From: Verrucomicrobiia bacterium
GTDB taxonomy: Bacteria > Verrucomicrobiota > Verrucomicrobiia > Opitutales > Cerasicoccaceae
Assembly (NCBI GenBank): GCA_030425485.1
Contig: JAUIAM010000002.1
Location: 218,320 to 282,319 of the forward strand
Direction of reading: 5' to 3'
DNA: 64,000 nucleotides
Shown here: in pieces, positions 62,537 through 64,000 of the stretch
How positions within the stretch are numbered: the first letter of the stretch is position 1
Layout: every line of letters starts with the position of its first letter
Notes under the pieces: model-generated
What the model was told of the DNA's origin: nothing
The model's database searches: none
What the model saw: the letters and a program-made list of their open reading frames with translations, nothing else
Translations under genes and position numbers: made by a program

Positions 62537-64000
62537 CTTTGCCCCACGTCTCTTTGATTGTGTGGCATGCTTTTTTTGGTCTTCTGTATTCGTCGAGGAC
62601 GCCTTTGTTGTTAAAGGCGCGTGGTCGCATGAGTGCGCGTCCGCCGGCATAGGTGCGCGCGTCGGAGAAGTGCCACAGGGCGCATCCGGTGATGCGTTCG
62701 TTGGCCATGACTTCCTCGCACACGATCTTCAAGTAGGCGGCCTGGTAGTCTTCGGTAAAGAAGCCGTCGAGCGCGTCGCGCCAGCCGTAGAGCCCCTCCA
62801 CGCCGATCTCGCTCAGGATGTACGGCTTGTCGGCCTGCCCGGCTGAGTCGATGTGTTTTAAACATTTGCGGATGTGCGGGACGATCAGCTCAAGCGGTTT
62901 TTCCACATCCTCGCAGCCGTACCAGCCCGGGTAGAGGTTGTGGCTGATGATGTCCACGAGGTCATAAAATTTATCCTCCAGCGCGAACATGCTCGCGTAG
63001 GTGATCGGGCGCGTCGGGTCGAGCTCACGCAGGAGCGCGACGGTTTCTGCAAAGATGTCCGTGCAGTAATCCTCGTTCGTACCGGCCTCGTTGAGGAAGC
63101 CCCACATGATGACCGAGGGGTGGTTAAAACTGGCCGCGACCATGGCGCGCATCATGCGCTCGTGGGCTGCTTTAAACTTTGGGCAGGTCAGTTGTTTTTC
63201 ACGCTGCCCCCAGCCAAGCCCCTCCTCCCAGACGAGGAAGCCCAGCTCGTCGCACAGGTCGAGGAAGCGCTGGTCCTGCGGGTAGTGGCTGCCGCGCACG
63301 AAGTTGCAACCCATCTCGCGCAGGCGTTGCAGGTCGGCCACCATCAGCGCGTAGGGCTGGCTCGGCCCGAACTGCGGGTGCGACTCATGTCGGTTAAACC
63401 CGAGTAACTTGAGCGGTTCGCCGTTGAGCAAAATCTGCTGCTTGTGCGTCGTGATCGTGCGCAGGCCGATGCGCGTAACGAAGTCGTCCTCGCCCGCCTC
63501 GATCCGCAACACGTGCAGGTGCGGCGAGTCTGGCGACCACGCCCTGGCCCCCGGGATGGCCAACTCGATCGGCTGGCCCGGCGCGTAGGTAAAGCTTTGC
63601 GCTTCACCCTCGTCGCAGGTGATTTGGATCGTCTCCGGCACCTGCCCCGACACCCGCACATCCACGCTCACCTTTCCCGCGTCCACGTCCAGTACCGTGA
63701 CTTGGGCCGCCTCGATAAAGGTGCTGCGCACCTCGTGGGCCCACACGCTGCGGATGATCCCGCCCCAGAGGTAGAAGTCGAAAAATTGCTCGTGCAGCGG
63801 GTTGCGCTCGAAGTCAAAGCGGTTGTCCACCAGCACGCAGACTTCGCGCTCGGCCTTGTCACTCGGGGGCACTTCGCACCAGAACGGCGTGTACCCGCAG
63901 TCGTTTTGCCCCACCGCCACGCCATCGACGTACACCCGGCAAAGCATGCTCACCGCCTCAAAGTGCAAACGCAAAGCAAGCCCCGGCTCCGTCCGCATCG
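62526..64000 (-). CDS. GH2 glycoside hydrolase, beta-galactosidase/glucuronidase-like (partial)
   Basis: The last 490 or so codons of a GH2 enzyme; the N-terminus lies past the end of the window. A sugar-binding domain precedes an immunoglobulin-like domain (about 110-200) and a TIM barrel. The acid/base Glu is in GFLNEAGTNED and the nucleophile in YILSEIGVEGLYG, and FNRHESHPQFG and RGSHYPQDQRFLDLCDELGF are typical of the beta-galactosidase/beta-glucuronidase branch. The substrate is unknown. It is convergent with the AraC-type gene. Confidence 0.9.
   Translation of the reverse strand, partial: MRTEPGLALRLHFEAVSMLCRVYVDGVAVGQNDCGYTPFWCEVPPSDKAEREVCVLVDNRFDFERNPLHEQFFDFYLWGGIIRSVWAHEVRSTFIEAAQVTVLDVDAGKVSVDVRVSGQVPETIQITCDEGEAQSFTYAPGQPIELAIPGARAWSPDSPHLHVLRIEAGEDDFVTRIGLRTITTHKQQILLNGEPLKLLGFNRHESHPQFGPSQPYALMVADLQRLREMGCNFVRGSHYPQDQRFLDLCDELGFLVWEEGLGWGQREKQLTCPKFKAAHERMMRAMVAASFNHPSVIMWGFLNEAGTNEDYCTDIFAETVALLRELDPTRPITYASMFALEDKFYDLVDIISHNLYPGWYGCEDVEKPLELIVPHIRKCLKHIDSAGQADKPYILSEIGVEGLYGWRDALDGFFTEDYQAAYLKIVCEEVMANERITGCALWHFSDARTYAGGRALMRPRAFNNKGVLDEYRRPKKACHTIKETWGKVSP

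Overview
The window looks like a chromosomal segment of a GC-rich, Gram-negative, polysaccharide-degrading bacterium, most likely a verrucomicrobium of the Opitutae/Puniceicoccales type. This placement is inferred from the combination of a WaaA Kdo transferase (LPS), an LL-diaminopimelate aminotransferase, a PEP-CTERM protein, an AA10 lytic polysaccharide monooxygenase, many glycoside hydrolases and many CACAGAG-type intergenic repeats. No marker gene was compared. I saw no rRNA, tRNA, CRISPR array or complete insertion sequence.

Layout. 0-12 kb: end of an exonuclease III gene, a DUF2059 secreted protein, a coiled-coil zinc-ribbon protein, glycogen genes (glgB, glgP), a methyltransferase, pyrC and mutL. 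12-20 kb: a DJ-1/PfpI protein, a lipoprotein, a broken sugar isomerase, a sigma-54 activator facing superoxide dismutase, an M16 protease and waaA. 20-31 kb: trpA-panE, a lipoprotein, an MscS channel, nadB, panC, dapL and a LysE-type exporter, separated by several repeat families. 31-36 kb: a secreted LPMO with three CBM2 domains, an unrecognised large cytoplasmic protein, and hisF. 36-41 kb: hemC with a cobA-hemD fusion, then ilvN-ilvC. 41-47 kb: a LuxR-type response regulator divergent from a large hybrid kinase, and two related exported S26-like proteins. 47-64 kb: a carbohydrate-use region with FGGY kinase, GH99-like lipoprotein, PEP-CTERM protein, GH2 beta-mannosidase-like enzyme, GH31, galactokinase, Gfo/Idh oxidoreductase, sugar isomerase, a second GH2, and three regulators of XylR, LacI and AraC type.

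How the parts work together. The last third reads as an inducible glycan-utilisation region in which each regulator gene lies beside, and often divergent to, enzyme genes. An identical 10-bp palindrome lies upstream of and at the end of the lacI-type gene, next to the GH2 and GH31 genes, and is a candidate operator for a small GH2/lacI/GH31 regulon. The LPMO probably attacks crystalline cellulose or chitin outside the cell.

Most notable observations. (1) hisF carries an in-frame 102-bp insertion made of palindromic repeat DNA, flanked by a 6-bp direct repeat; removing it restores a normal HisF. (2) A 101-codon AT-rich gene fills a 389-bp unit bounded by 31-bp inverted repeats, and a cargo-less relative lies at 4.7-5.1 kb. 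(3) The hybrid kinase has a PAS domain that resembles a LOV photoreceptor and keeps the cysteine. (4) Two divergent exported proteins carry a signal-peptidase-like fold without a membrane anchor. (5) The LPMO modules are joined by unusually Asp/His-rich linkers.
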